From the NCBI RefSeq assembly GCF_000731675.1, contig NZ_JMIT01000001.1, positions 2,712 through 66,711 of the forward strand: a stretch of DNA of 64,000 bases. The letters are read 5' to 3'. The notes under the pieces were generated by a model. The model worked only from the letters and a program-made list of their open reading frames with translations. It did no database searches and was not told the origin of the DNA. This document shows, in pieces, positions 33,075-43,126 of this stretch; position 1 is the first letter of the stretch, and every line of letters begins with the position of its first letter. Source of the DNA: Pseudomonas capeferrum (GTDB taxonomy: Bacteria > Pseudomonadota > Gammaproteobacteria > Pseudomonadales > Pseudomonadaceae). The position numbers were made by a program, and so were the translations under genes.

Positions 33075-35849
33075 TCAAGATTGTTGTATCAACACATTGA
33101 CTGGAAATTCCGACAGTACGGCGCTCAACGGCAGCTCCTTTGAAAGGCTGACCGCAGCACAGGGGAAAAGTCCCGTCGAGTTGGCAGGCGACAAGGCAAA
33201 CGGCAGTATCAGCCGGGTGTCGTCCCAGTTATGGGCCGGGATCAACGGTGTAGGGGCGCTACCGAGCAGGCCGCTGGCCAGGCGCGGCGCAATCACGATG
33301 GCGCGCTCGTCGTCACCCAGGCGGGCGAAGGCCAGCACCTTGTCGGCATGCCGGCCCTGCACGGTCAGCGGCAGGTAGGCGCCACGGCGGAACAGTTCGG
33401 CATGCGCCTGGCGACAGTCCAGCACCCGCGCCACCAGCGCTTGCTTGATTCGGCCATCGCGCCAGTGCGCCAGCAGCTCGGCGACCGGCGTGGCGTCGTC
33501 CAGGGTGCGGCGCCTGCTGGCGTAGTCGACTGGGCGGCGGTTGTCGGGGTCGACCAGGCTGAAGTCCCAGTATTCATTGCCCTGGTACAGGTCGGGCACG
33601 CCGGGCACGGTCATGCGCAACAGCGCCTGGACCAGGCCGTTGAGCGCGCCTGGGCAGGCGATGAGCTGGGCGGCATCGGCCAGCGACTTGCGCAACTGCT
33701 GGTTTTCGCCATCGAGCAGCAGGCCATCGATGTAGCGTGCGCAGGCGGCCTCGTAGGCGTCGTTCGGGGCGCTCCAGCTGCTGCGCAACTTGGCTTCGCG
33801 CAGGGCCTTCTGCTGCCATTGCCGCAGGCGCTCGGCGTACTGGCGCAGTGCGCCGTCATCGTGTGGCTCAAGGCTCAGCGGCCAACTGCCCAGCAGCGTC
33901 TGCAGCAGCATCAGCTCATCACCGGGGCTGGGTGCCAGGCCATCGTCCAGTTGCGCCCGCAGGGGCGCCGCCAGCTCGCGCCAATGCTCCACGCGGCTGG
34001 CCAGCCACGGCCCGCGTTCGCTGAGCACCGCCAAGCGGGCGCGGGTGTCTTCGCCGCGTTTATGGTCGTGGGTAGCGGTGGCCAGCAGGCTGTCGGGGAA
34101 GTCGCGCAGGCGCCGCTGTGCCTCGTTATGGAAATACGCTGGGCCCGCGCTGAAGCGCTCGGCCTCGAAGCCCACGTCGTTACGCGACAGCAGCCGCGCA
34201 CTGCGGTAGAAGGCGGTGTCTTCCACTGCCTTGGCGGCGCTGGGTGCGGTCAGTTGCTGGAACCGCACGCAGGCATGGCGCAGGTGCTTGCGCGGCCGGC
34301 CCGGTGGTAGGCCACGCCAAGGCTGGCCACCCAGCCATCGTTCGAGCTGTTCGAGCAGTGGCCAGTCTGCCTCGCCAAGGTCCTGGCGGGCAGCGGCCAA
34401 GGCCTGCTGGAAGAACGCTTCGTCCTCGGCTGGGCGGCCGCAGGCGTTGAAGTAGGTGCGGTACACCGGGTAATGCGCGACCAGCGCCTGCAAGGCCCGG
34501 CGGATGGCGCCAAGGGTCAGGTCACGCGTCATCAGGTCGTCGCGAGCCACTTGCAGCAACGCCTGGGCCACCGATTCGCAGTCACCGGCCAGGCTGGCGT
34601 TGAGCACCAGGTGGCGGGCCAGGCGCACCTCCTCGGTGAAGTCCGGGCGTTCGCTGACGTTGGCCCAGAGCTCGGTCAACGGCGCTTCGCCCGCCGGGTC
34701 GTGTTGCAGCAGCGAGACCTGGTTCATGAACTCGTAGCCGGTGGTGCCGTCGGTGAGCCAGTCGCGGTGCAGGTGTTCGTTGGCCCCGAGAATCTTCTCC
34801 ACGTAGATCGGGAAGTGCTCCAGCGCCGCATGCAAGGGCCGCCGGGCCAGCAGGCCATCGACCCTTCGGCGCAGTTTGCGGCAATAGCCGCGTGGGTCGG
34901 CCAGGCCGTCGATATGGTCGATGCGCAGGCCGTCCACCAGGCCGCGTTCGATCAGTTCGAACAGCTTGGCGTGGGTGGCTTCGAATACCACGGCGCGCTC
35001 GACCCGCAGGCCGCCCAGCTCGTTGATATCGAAGAAGCGCCGCCAGTTGATGTCGTCGGCGGCGGTGCGCCAGCTGGCCAGGCGGTAGGTCTGGCGTTCG
35101 AGCAGCAGGTGCAGGCGCTTGAAACCGGCCTCGCTGCGGCTATCGAAAGCGAGCAGGGCCGCGTCGAGGTCGGCGCCGTCTTTTACCAGGCGCGCCAGTT
35201 CAGCCTGCAAGGGCAGGGCGTCGGCCAGCGGTTGGGCGCTGTCGTGCAGGGCAGTGAAATGCGCGGCCAACGCCTGCAAGGCGGGTTCGGGGCTTTGCGC
35301 GAGGATCCAGCCGTAGTCGATCGGGCAGATGGGGAACCGGTGTTCGTAGTGGGCAATCTGCAGCACACCGTGGTGCTTGTCGAAGGTCAGCGGCATATCG
35401 CCTTGCTTCAAGGCCGCCCCGTAATCGCTGCCCAGGAAGGGCAGCAGCAACTGGCCGGCCAGCAGCGGGTCGCTGGAGTGCCACTGGATATCGAAGAACG
35501 CCGCATACGGGCTACGCCGGCCCCAGGCCAGCAGGCTTTGCCACCACGGGTTGTCGGCGCCGCCCACGGCCATGTGGTTGGACACCGTGTCGAGGATCAG
35601 CCCCATGCCGTGCTGGCGCAGTGCGGCCACCAGGCGCTCCAGTGCAGCCTCACCGCCAAGCTCCGGGTTGACCTGGGTCGGGTCGACCACGTCGTAACCG
35701 TGGCGGGAGCCGGCGCGGGCCTTGAGAATCGGCGAGGCATACAGGTGGCTGATGCCTAACTGGGCAAAATACGGCACCAGCGGCACGGCGTGATCAAGGG
35801 TGAAGTCGCTGTGAAATTGCAGGCGCAGGGTCGCGGTCAAGGGCTTCAT
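33075..35849 (-). CDS. treY: Maltooligosyltrehalose synthase
   Basis: Converts the reducing-end alpha-1,4 bond of maltooligosaccharide to the alpha,alpha-1,1 bond of trehalose, giving maltooligosyltrehalose for TreZ. The 924-residue GH13 protein begins with the family-typical LRLQFHSDFTLDHAVPLVPYF and ISHLYASPILKARAGSRHGYD. It includes DTVSNHMAVGG, DGLRIDHIDGLADPRGY with the nucleophile, and, later, PVDYASRRRTL. Length is somewhat above the usual 700-900 residues. The start overlaps the malQ stop by 4 nt, indicating coupled translation. It forms the trehalose-making branch with treZ two genes upstream. Confidence 0.94.
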   Translation of the reverse strand: MKPLTATLRLQFHSDFTLDHAVPLVPYFAQLGISHLYASPILKARAGSRHGYDVVDPTQVNPELGGEAALERLVAALRQHGMGLILDTVSNHMAVGGADNPWWQSLLAWGRRSPYAAFFDIQWHSSDPLLAGQLLLPFLGSDYGAALKQGDMPLTFDKHHGVLQIAHYEHRFPICPIDYGWILAQSPEPALQALAAHFTALHDSAQPLADALPLQAELARLVKDGADLDAALLAFDSRSEAGFKRLHLLLERQTYRLASWRTAADDINWRRFFDINELGGLRVERAVVFEATHAKLFELIERGLVDGLRIDHIDGLADPRGYCRKLRRRVDGLLARRPLHAALEHFPIYVEKILGANEHLHRDWLTDGTTGYEFMNQVSLLQHDPAGEAPLTELWANVSERPDFTEEVRLARHLVLNASLAGDCESVAQALLQVARDDLMTRDLTLGAIRRALQALVAHYPVYRTYFNACGRPAEDEAFFQQALAAARQDLGEADWPLLEQLERWLGGQPWRGLPPGRPRKHLRHACVRFQQLTAPSAAKAVEDTAFYRSARLLSRNDVGFEAERFSAGPAYFHNEAQRRLRDFPDSLLATATHDHKRGEDTRARLAVLSERGPWLASRVEHWRELAAPLRAQLDDGLAPSPGDELMLLQTLLGSWPLSLEPHDDGALRQYAERLRQWQQKALREAKLRSSWSAPNDAYEAACARYIDGLLLDGENQQLRKSLADAAQLIACPGALNGLVQALLRMTVPGVPDLYQGNEYWDFSLVDPDNRRPVDYASRRRTLDDATPVAELLAHWRDGRIKQALVARVLDCRQAHAELFRRGAYLPLTVQGRHADKVLAFARLGDDERAIVIAPRLASGLLGSAPTPLIPAHNWDDTRLILPFALSPANSTGLFPCAAVSLSKELPLSAVLSEFPVNVLIQQS

Positions 35850-37915
35850 CGGTCACGCTCCCAGGCTTGTTCACGGGCCTGGGCCAGCAGCTCCAGGCGC
35901 CGTGCGGCGTCTTCGTCGTCGAGCAGTTCGCGCACCGGCAGGGCGAAGCGCCGGCGCCAATTGGGGTGCCCTTCGGTGGTGCCGGGCAGGTTGGGTTGTT
36001 CGTCGCAGCCCAGCAGGTCTTCAAGTGGCACCAGCACCAGCGGGGCGCGGGTATGGCCGACGTAGCGCAGGGCGGCATCGATAACCGCGTCGTTGTCGGG
36101 CAAGGGGCCGTAGTTGGCCTCCAGGGTGCGGCGCAGGCCGTCGTGTTCTTGCTGGCGCTCCTGGCGCCAATGGAGTTCGGTGGCGGCGTCGATCAACTGC
36201 AGGCGATGGCTCCAGTCGATGTCGCGGTTCTGCAGCCAGCCGGCCAGCGGGGCCAGGTCGTGGGTGCCGGTGGTGGCCAGGGCGCTGTCCGGCCAGTCGA
36301 GAATGGGCCTGAAGTGGCCGGGTTGGGTCTGCTCGAAGGGCAGCACACGCATGCCCAGCACGGCCTTGTCGGCCAAGTGTTCGCGCAGGCCTTCGGGCAC
36401 GGTGCCGAGGTCTTCGCCGAGGATGATCGCCTGGTGGCGCACCGACTCCAGCGCCAGCAGGCGCAGCAGGTCTTCGAGGGGGTAGTTCAGGTATGCGCCC
36501 TCGCTGGGCTTGGCGCCCCGGGGGATCAGCCACAGCCGACGCAGGCCCATGACGTGGTCGATGCGCAGTCCACCGGCATGGGCCATGTTGGCCCTCAGCA
36601 TCTCGATGAAGGCGCGGTAGCCATTGCGCTTGAGGCCTTCTGGGGAGAACGCGCAAATGCCCCAGTCCTGCCCCGAGCGGTTGAGAATGTCGGGCGGCGC
36701 GCCGACCTTGAGGTTGGCCAGCAACTCGTCTTGGCGGCTCCAGGCCTGGCTGCCGGCACCGTCGGCGCCTACCGCCAGGTCGGCGATCAGGCCGACGGCC
36801 ATGCCATTGCCACGGGCGGCCTCCTGGGCTCGTTGCAGGCTGCGTTCGGTCAGCCATTGGCAGAAGGCGTGGAACTCGACCTTGGCCGGGTAGGCATTGG
36901 CGAAGGCTTCGACCTCGGCGTGGTAGGGGTCGTGCCAGGCACTGTGCCACTTGCGCCAGTCGGCGCCCAGGCCATGCTCCACCGCTTGTGCCTGCAGCAC
37001 CTCGAAGCGGCAGTGGTGCTCCAGGGCCTGGCCGGCGGCTTCGCGGTAGCTGTCGAAGTCCTTGCGCAGCGGGTGATCGCCCTGGCTGAAGTCCTGGTAC
37101 AGCGCTTCGAGCAGGCGCAGGCGGGCACTGGCAGCGCGGGGCCAGTCGACCAGCGGGCGTTGCTCCAGGTCTTCGAGCTGCTGCTGCAGCCCGCAGGCTT
37201 CGATGGCCATGCGCACGGCGCGCTCGCCAAACAGCGCGGCCGGGCTGGCATAAAGGCTGTTGAGCAGCAGGCGGCTGGAGGGCGAGTAGGGGCTGTAGTG
37301 CTGCTGGTCGATGGACGACAGGGCGTGGATCGGGCTGATGGCCAAGGCGTCCGCACCGCGCTCGGCGGCCGTACGCGCCAGTTGCTCCAGCGCCAGGCAA
37401 TCGCCGTAGCCGCCATCGCCGCTGCGGCGCAGGCTGTACAGCTGCACGGCCAGGCCCCAGCAGCGCGGCGGCGGTTGCGGCACGCTGTCTTCGAGGCTGT
37501 AGCAGCGCGACGGCGCCACCGCCACGGTGAAGGTGCGGCCGTCGATTTCCAGGCTGTGGTAGCCCAAGGGCAGTTCGCCGGGCAGGCGAGCCTGGCTGTC
37601 CAGTGCCAGGCTGTGCTGGCTGTGGTCTTCCAAGGTGCAACGCACCGCGCTGCCTGCGCTGAAATAGCGGTGCAGGGCCAGCGGTTGGCCCAGCTCGACG
37701 GTCAGCAAGGGCGGCAGGTGCTCGCTGTCCTCGGCGGCCTCCACAGCGCGCAGGCTGGCCTGGATGGCGGTCTCGTCGGCGGCGGGGTGGCCCAAACCTT
37801 CGAGGACGTTGCGCAGTACGGCGTCACTGACTTGCTGGGGCCGGGCGTTGGCATCGATCCAGTCACGGCTGAGCCCGACGCGGGCCGCCAGACGGTGCAG
37901 GGCGGTTTCGCTCAT
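35846..37915 (-). CDS. malQ: 4-alpha-glucanotransferase (amylomaltase)
   Basis: GH77 enzyme that disproportionates maltooligosaccharides, adjusting chain length between GlgX, GlgE and TreY. The 689-residue protein has an N-terminal extension of ~150 residues before the barrel. The core shows LYSLRRSGDGGYGDCLALEQ, GLIADLAVGADGAGSQAWS, GGLRIDHVMGLRRLWLIPRG with the nucleophile Asp, and ILGEDLGTVPEGLREHLAD with the acid/base Glu, then TTGTHDLAPLAGW. It overlaps treZ upstream and treY downstream by 4 nt each, so the three are one translational unit. Confidence 0.94.
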   Translation of the reverse strand: MSETALHRLAARVGLSRDWIDANARPQQVSDAVLRNVLEGLGHPAADETAIQASLRAVEAAEDSEHLPPLLTVELGQPLALHRYFSAGSAVRCTLEDHSQHSLALDSQARLPGELPLGYHSLEIDGRTFTVAVAPSRCYSLEDSVPQPPPRCWGLAVQLYSLRRSGDGGYGDCLALEQLARTAAERGADALAISPIHALSSIDQQHYSPYSPSSRLLLNSLYASPAALFGERAVRMAIEACGLQQQLEDLEQRPLVDWPRAASARLRLLEALYQDFSQGDHPLRKDFDSYREAAGQALEHHCRFEVLQAQAVEHGLGADWRKWHSAWHDPYHAEVEAFANAYPAKVEFHAFCQWLTERSLQRAQEAARGNGMAVGLIADLAVGADGAGSQAWSRQDELLANLKVGAPPDILNRSGQDWGICAFSPEGLKRNGYRAFIEMLRANMAHAGGLRIDHVMGLRRLWLIPRGAKPSEGAYLNYPLEDLLRLLALESVRHQAIILGEDLGTVPEGLREHLADKAVLGMRVLPFEQTQPGHFRPILDWPDSALATTGTHDLAPLAGWLQNRDIDWSHRLQLIDAATELHWRQERQQEHDGLRRTLEANYGPLPDNDAVIDAALRYVGHTRAPLVLVPLEDLLGCDEQPNLPGTTEGHPNWRRRFALPVRELLDDEDAARRLELLAQAREQAWERDR

Positions 37916-39654
37916 GGGCGCTCCTGGCCAGGGGGAATCAGGCTGACCACGCAGCTGTACGCGGCCAGATGGGTATCGGGGTGGCGGTTGTCACTGCTGT
38001 CGAACAGCCGTGTTGCGGCAGGGGGTAGTTCCACGGCTTGGGGGCTTGCGGCCAGGTTCAAGTCGATGCGCAAGGTGTTGCCATCGCCCAGCCGCCAGCG
38101 TGCGCTGAGCGCTTTGTCGCCGTGCACGTCGGCGCCCAGCGCACGGCTGCCAGGCAGGTGCGGGATGACATGGCGACGGCGCAGGTCGAGCAACTGCTGA
38201 TAGAGGCCGTGCCAGCCGGCAATGACCTCGTTGTGCTGCGGGCGTGATGACTCGAATGTCTGCTCGGCGTTGGGGTCGGGAATGCGCTCACGCTGCGCGG
38301 GGTCGGCAAATGCGGTGAAGTGGGCGAATTCGCCGCGTCGGCCTTCGCGCACGGCATCGGCCAGTTCATCGTGAAAGTCGGTAAAGAACAGGAACGGGCG
38401 GCAACTGCCGTCATCGTCGCCCATGAACAGCAGCGGGATCATCGGCGCCAGCAGCAGCAGGCCCGTGGCCGCACGCAGGGCTGGCGGCGGGCACAGGCGG
38501 GTCAGGCGTTCACCCAGGGCGCGGTTGCCGATCTGGTCGTGGTTCTGCAAGAACAGCACGAACGCGCTCGGCGCCAGGTGCCCACTGGGTTCACCGCGCG
38601 GCTCGCCATGGCGGTTGGCCTGGCCCTGGAACACGAAGCCTTCCGACAGGCAGCGGGCGAGCTGGTCGATGGGGCGCTGTTTGTAGTCGGCGTAATAGCC
38701 TTCGGTTTCGCCGGTCAGCAGCACGTGCAGGGCGTTGTGGCCGTCGTCATTCCACTGCGCGTCGAAACCTTGCTCCAGCAAAAAGGCCTGGTTGTGCTCG
38801 TTCTCCAGCACCAGCCACACATGCCGGCCAGGCTCCACCGCAGCGCGTACCCGTTGCGCCAGCTCGACGAGAAAGTCTGGCTGGTCGATGGCGTGCACCG
38901 CATCCAGGCGCAGGCCGTCGCAGCGGTAGTCGCACAGCCACATCAGGGCGTTCTGGATGAAGAACTCGCGCACCTCGGCGCGGCGGAAGTCGATGGCCGC
39001 GCCCCACGGCGTCTGCTGGTCTTCGCGGAAAAACGGGCTGGCGTACTGGTGCAGGTAATTACCGTCCGGGCCGAAGTGGTTGTAGACCACGTCCACCAGC
39101 ACCATCAACCCTTCGCCATGGGCCTTGTCGACCAGCGCGCACAGCTGCTGCGGACTGCCGTAGGTATTCTGCGGCGCGAACGGCAGCACGCCGTCGTACC
39201 CCCAGTTGCGTTCACCCGGAAACTGCCCCAGCGGCATCAATTCGACAGCACTGATGCCGATGGCGGCCAGGCGTGGCAGTTGCCGGGCAACCCCGGCATA
39301 GCCGCCCAGCACGCCGACGTGCAATTCCTGAATGACCGCTTCGTGCCACGGGCGGCCCTGCCAGGGGTGTTGCCAGTCGTAGCTGGCCACATCCACCAGT
39401 TCGCTCGGCCCCTGCACGCCCTCGGGCTGGTAGCGCGACGCGGGGTCCGCTACCTGCAGTTTGCCGTCGATCCGATAGTGATAGCGATCGCCGGCCTGGC
39501 ACGGGGCGGTGCCGGTGTACCAGCCATCATTGTCGGGCAGCAGCTCGACCGGCGGCTGCTGCTCGATTTCCACGCTCACGCTGCGCGCATCAGGCGCCCA
39601 GAGGGCGAAGCGCGCCGACGTGGCGTCCAACAACTGTGCGCCATGCCTGTGCAT
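37912..39654 (-). CDS. treZ: Malto-oligosyltrehalose trehalohydrolase
   Basis: Cleaves free trehalose from maltooligosyltrehalose made by TreY. The 580-residue GH13 protein starts with a CBM48-like domain (ATSARFALWAPDARSVSVEIE). It then shows DVVYNHFGPDGNYLHQYASPFF, the nucleophile in DGLRLDAVHAIDQ, the acid/base region WLVLENEHNQ, and FLQNHDQIGNRALGERL. These are the canonical TreZ motifs. The gene is 14 nt downstream of glgA and overlaps malQ by 4 nt. Its product, trehalose, can feed the TreS-Mak-GlgE branch encoded on the other strand ~12 kb away. Confidence 0.94.
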   Translation of the reverse strand: MHRHGAQLLDATSARFALWAPDARSVSVEIEQQPPVELLPDNDGWYTGTAPCQAGDRYHYRIDGKLQVADPASRYQPEGVQGPSELVDVASYDWQHPWQGRPWHEAVIQELHVGVLGGYAGVARQLPRLAAIGISAVELMPLGQFPGERNWGYDGVLPFAPQNTYGSPQQLCALVDKAHGEGLMVLVDVVYNHFGPDGNYLHQYASPFFREDQQTPWGAAIDFRRAEVREFFIQNALMWLCDYRCDGLRLDAVHAIDQPDFLVELAQRVRAAVEPGRHVWLVLENEHNQAFLLEQGFDAQWNDDGHNALHVLLTGETEGYYADYKQRPIDQLARCLSEGFVFQGQANRHGEPRGEPSGHLAPSAFVLFLQNHDQIGNRALGERLTRLCPPPALRAATGLLLLAPMIPLLFMGDDDGSCRPFLFFTDFHDELADAVREGRRGEFAHFTAFADPAQRERIPDPNAEQTFESSRPQHNEVIAGWHGLYQQLLDLRRRHVIPHLPGSRALGADVHGDKALSARWRLGDGNTLRIDLNLAASPQAVELPPAATRLFDSSDNRHPDTHLAAYSCVVSLIPPGQERP

Positions 39655-39668
39655 CTTCGATTCTCCGC

Positions 39669-41228
39669 TCAGTTGTGGCTGAACTGTGCCTGCTTGACCA
39701 AGTCCTCATAGAGGCGAGCGTAGGGTTCCACCGCCTGGCACCAGTTGAACGGCTGGGTCATCGACAGGCAGCGCATGGCGTTGAGCAAGTCTTTCTTGCC
39801 GTACACATAGAAGGCGCGGCTCAGCGCTTCGCGGTAGCTCTCGACGGTCGATTCGTTGAACAGAAAACCCGTGACCCCACACTCGATGGTATCGGCCAGG
39901 CCGCCGGTGTTGCGCGCCACCGGCAGTGAACCGAAGCGCTGCGCGTACATCTGGCTCAGGCCGCATGGTTCATAGCGCGACGGCATCAGCAGGAAGTCGC
40001 TGCCGGCGAACATGCGCCGCGCGTCGGTCTCGTTGAAACCGATGCGCACGCCGATACGGCCCGGGTGGCGCAGCGCCAGTTCGCGCATGGCCTGTTCTTC
40101 TTCCGGCTCACCACGGCCGATGATCGCGATCTGCCCGCCTTGCTCGACGATGTAGTCGGCCACACCCAGGGTCAGGTCGAGGCCTTTCTGGTAGACCAGG
40201 CGCGAGACCACGGCAAACAGCGGCCCCTCGGAGGGTTCGAGCTCGAACAGCTGGCGCACGGCTTCTGCGTTGCGCGCCTTACCGTCCCAGTCATTGATGC
40301 TGAAGTTGTGTTGCAGGTGCTTGTCGGTGGCCGAGTCCCAGCTTTCGTCGATGCCGTTGGGGATCCCGCCCAGCAGGCCTTGCTGGGCCTTGGCCGCAAG
40401 GAAACCGTCCAGGCCGCAGCCAAACTCGGGGGTGGTGATTTCCCGGGCATAGGTGGCGCTGACCGTGGTGATGTGGCTGGAGTAGGCCAGGCCGGCCTTG
40501 AGGAACGACAGCTTGCCGTAGAACTCCATGCCTTCCTGCTGCATGGCGTGCTCGGGGATTGCCAGCTCCGGGCTGCAGCCACGGCTGTAGACGCCCTGGT
40601 AGGCCAGGTTGTGGATGGTGAACAGGGTCGGCGTGTTCAGCCCGCGCCAGTGCATGTAGGCCGGGGCCAGGCCTGCAGGCCAGTCGTGGGCGTGCACCAC
40701 TTCGGGCTTCCAGTGGATCATGCCTTCGCCGGCAGCAATCTCGGCTGCAGCCAGGCCCAGGCGGGCGAAGCGGATATGGTTGTCGGGCCAGTCGCGGCCA
40801 TTGTTGGCACCATAGGGAGTGCCGTCACGCTGGTACAGCTCAGGGCAGATCAACACATAGATGACCAGGCCATCGGCCAGGTCCATACGGCCGATCTTGC
40901 ACGGCGGCAGTGCGGCGTGGCCGCCCAATTCGCCGACGATGTGAATCGGGTTGTCGCTCTCCATCACCTGGCGATAGCCGGGGATCAATACGCGCACATC
41001 GTGCAGGTGCGCCAAGGCGCGGGGCAGGGCGGCAGAGACGTCGCCCAGGCCGCCGGTCTTGACCAAGTCGGCGATTTCAGAGGTGACGAACAGGATCTTG
41101 CGTTTGTTCGGGTTGTGCTGGCGCTGTGCGCCGGGTGCCTTGCCTGTCGTGGCGAATTCCGGGGTAAGCGGCTCGCGGTTGTCCGGTTTGAATGACTCTA
41201 CGTGAGGCTCGACAGCGGCACTGATCAT
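39669..41228 (-). CDS. glgA: Glycogen/starch synthase, GT5 family
   Basis: Nucleotide-sugar-dependent alpha-1,4-glucan synthase of 519 residues. The donor-binding signature KTGGLGDVSAALP lies about 60 residues in, after KILFVTSEIADLV. Other GT5 motifs are HAHDWPAGLAPAYMHW, FTIHNLAYQG, GIPNGIDESWD, VVSRLVYQKGLDL and MPSRYEPCGLSQMYAQRFGS. A ~45-residue N-terminal extension is poorly conserved in type. The start at 41228 was chosen for the GGAGAGAAGT just upstream; an ATG 75 nt earlier has none. No glgC is in the window, so the source of ADP- or UDP-glucose is elsewhere or differs. It is first in the leftward operon. Confidence 0.93.
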   Translation of the reverse strand: MISAAVEPHVESFKPDNREPLTPEFATTGKAPGAQRQHNPNKRKILFVTSEIADLVKTGGLGDVSAALPRALAHLHDVRVLIPGYRQVMESDNPIHIVGELGGHAALPPCKIGRMDLADGLVIYVLICPELYQRDGTPYGANNGRDWPDNHIRFARLGLAAAEIAAGEGMIHWKPEVVHAHDWPAGLAPAYMHWRGLNTPTLFTIHNLAYQGVYSRGCSPELAIPEHAMQQEGMEFYGKLSFLKAGLAYSSHITTVSATYAREITTPEFGCGLDGFLAAKAQQGLLGGIPNGIDESWDSATDKHLQHNFSINDWDGKARNAEAVRQLFELEPSEGPLFAVVSRLVYQKGLDLTLGVADYIVEQGGQIAIIGRGEPEEEQAMRELALRHPGRIGVRIGFNETDARRMFAGSDFLLMPSRYEPCGLSQMYAQRFGSLPVARNTGGLADTIECGVTGFLFNESTVESYREALSRAFYVYGKKDLLNAMRCLSMTQPFNWCQAVEPYARLYEDLVKQAQFSHN

Positions 41229-41537
41229 ACTTCTCTCCGTCCCTATGCTTGGCCGGGTGCTGGCACCCGCGGCGTTATCTCGTGTTGGTTCTCTCTGGTT
41301 CAAATCCGTGTAGTGCTATCCATGCCCCTGAGTCGTGCGCGCAGGCACAGCGCGATCAGCATTCCGGCCGAAGGCGATTGGACTGAATGGGGTTGGTGGG
41401 CCGAAGCGGGGGAGGTCCCTTTGCATTTGGCCTACTTAGTTCCTGACCCACCGCCGTTTGTGAAAGTTCGACTTTTTTACGTCACTCTTCCTATGAGCAA
41501 ATGGCGGGCCGAAAGCTGAGTGTAGGAGAGAAGAAGT

Positions 41538-41566
41538 AAAAAAGGTGACCCACTGGTCACTTTCGT
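41538..41566 (-). terminator. Probable terminator for the 55-residue gene
   Basis: On the - strand, GTGACC-AGTG-GGTCAC is followed by CTTTTTT (41538-41544), a typical terminator. It lies ~205 bp beyond the stop of the small gene at 41771. That leaves an unusually long 3' leader-free tail. Confidence 0.6.
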
Positions 41567-41770
41567 TATGGCCGGTTTAGACGCAAACGTTGGCGTCTGC
41601 GACCCGATGTGAACGGGGTGCTCGAGGGTAGGGCACAGGGTTTCAGACGCGCATCATTTCGTCGCGCAGAGAACGGGGATGCCCTGTTTTGGTGCGCCCG
41701 CAGAGGCAAGCGGAGAGGGGGAGGTACAGCAGCGTGGGAGCCGGTCAGCCCCCACCGGGGAAGGTCACGA

Positions 41771-41938
41771 TCAGAGATTGATAGCTTTGTCGCCGGAGCG
41801 AGCTTGCTCAAGCATCATGTGCAACTGAGCGACCTGCTGACGCAACTGGTCACGTTCGTCTTTCAACTTACGCAGCTCATCACGGCGTACGGAGACATAG
41901 AGGGTCTGGGTTGGAGTAGCAGGCATCAAGGTACCCAT
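41771..41938 (-). CDS. Small coiled-coil protein, 55 residues
   Basis: It encodes MGTLMPATPTQTLYVSVRRD followed by a charged heptad-like helix (ELRKLKDERDQLRQQVAQLH, then MMLEQARSGDKAINL) that should form a short coiled coil. GAGG lies ~8 nt before the chosen ATG; a second ATG four codons in is an alternative. Upstream in-frame sequence is basic and unlikely to be coding. I recall similar small proteins beside glgA/gnd in P. putida, but no function is known. The gene is divergent from gnd. The interval 41229-41770 otherwise holds no convincing gene. Confidence 0.7.
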   Translation of the reverse strand: MGTLMPATPTQTLYVSVRRDELRKLKDERDQLRQQVAQLHMMLEQARSGDKAINL

Positions 41939-42142
41939 GAGCACACCTCGCGGTTTTGGCTGGTGACAGTTAAAGCGTAGTCGCTTCACGCGGGGCGCAT
42001 TCTGAATTCTTTCGCCGCCCATGGGAACTTTTTTGTTTATCGTGGTCTCGCCGTTCGTCGCTGAACCCTTGGGCGGTACGCTGGACTAATCTGAAACGCT
42101 TAACTGCATCATCATCCATTTTCGAAACGGGAGCATCGGCTC

Positions 42143-43122
<980 letters not shown>

Positions 43123-43126
<4 letters not shown>

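Noticed and set aside
35867..38200. 777-residue + strand frame over malQ and treZ
   Set aside because: Overlaps two certain genes in antisense; sequence is low-complexity shadow of their codons.
41300..41320. GGTTCAAATCC resembling a tRNA T-loop
   Set aside because: The flanking bases do not form the T stem and no acceptor or anticodon stems are present.
41202..41519. 105-residue frame beside the glgA start
   Set aside because: It begins inside the glgA leader and coding start, has no ribosome-binding site and no recognisable protein features. A shorter reading from an internal ATG near 41321 cannot be excluded but has no support.
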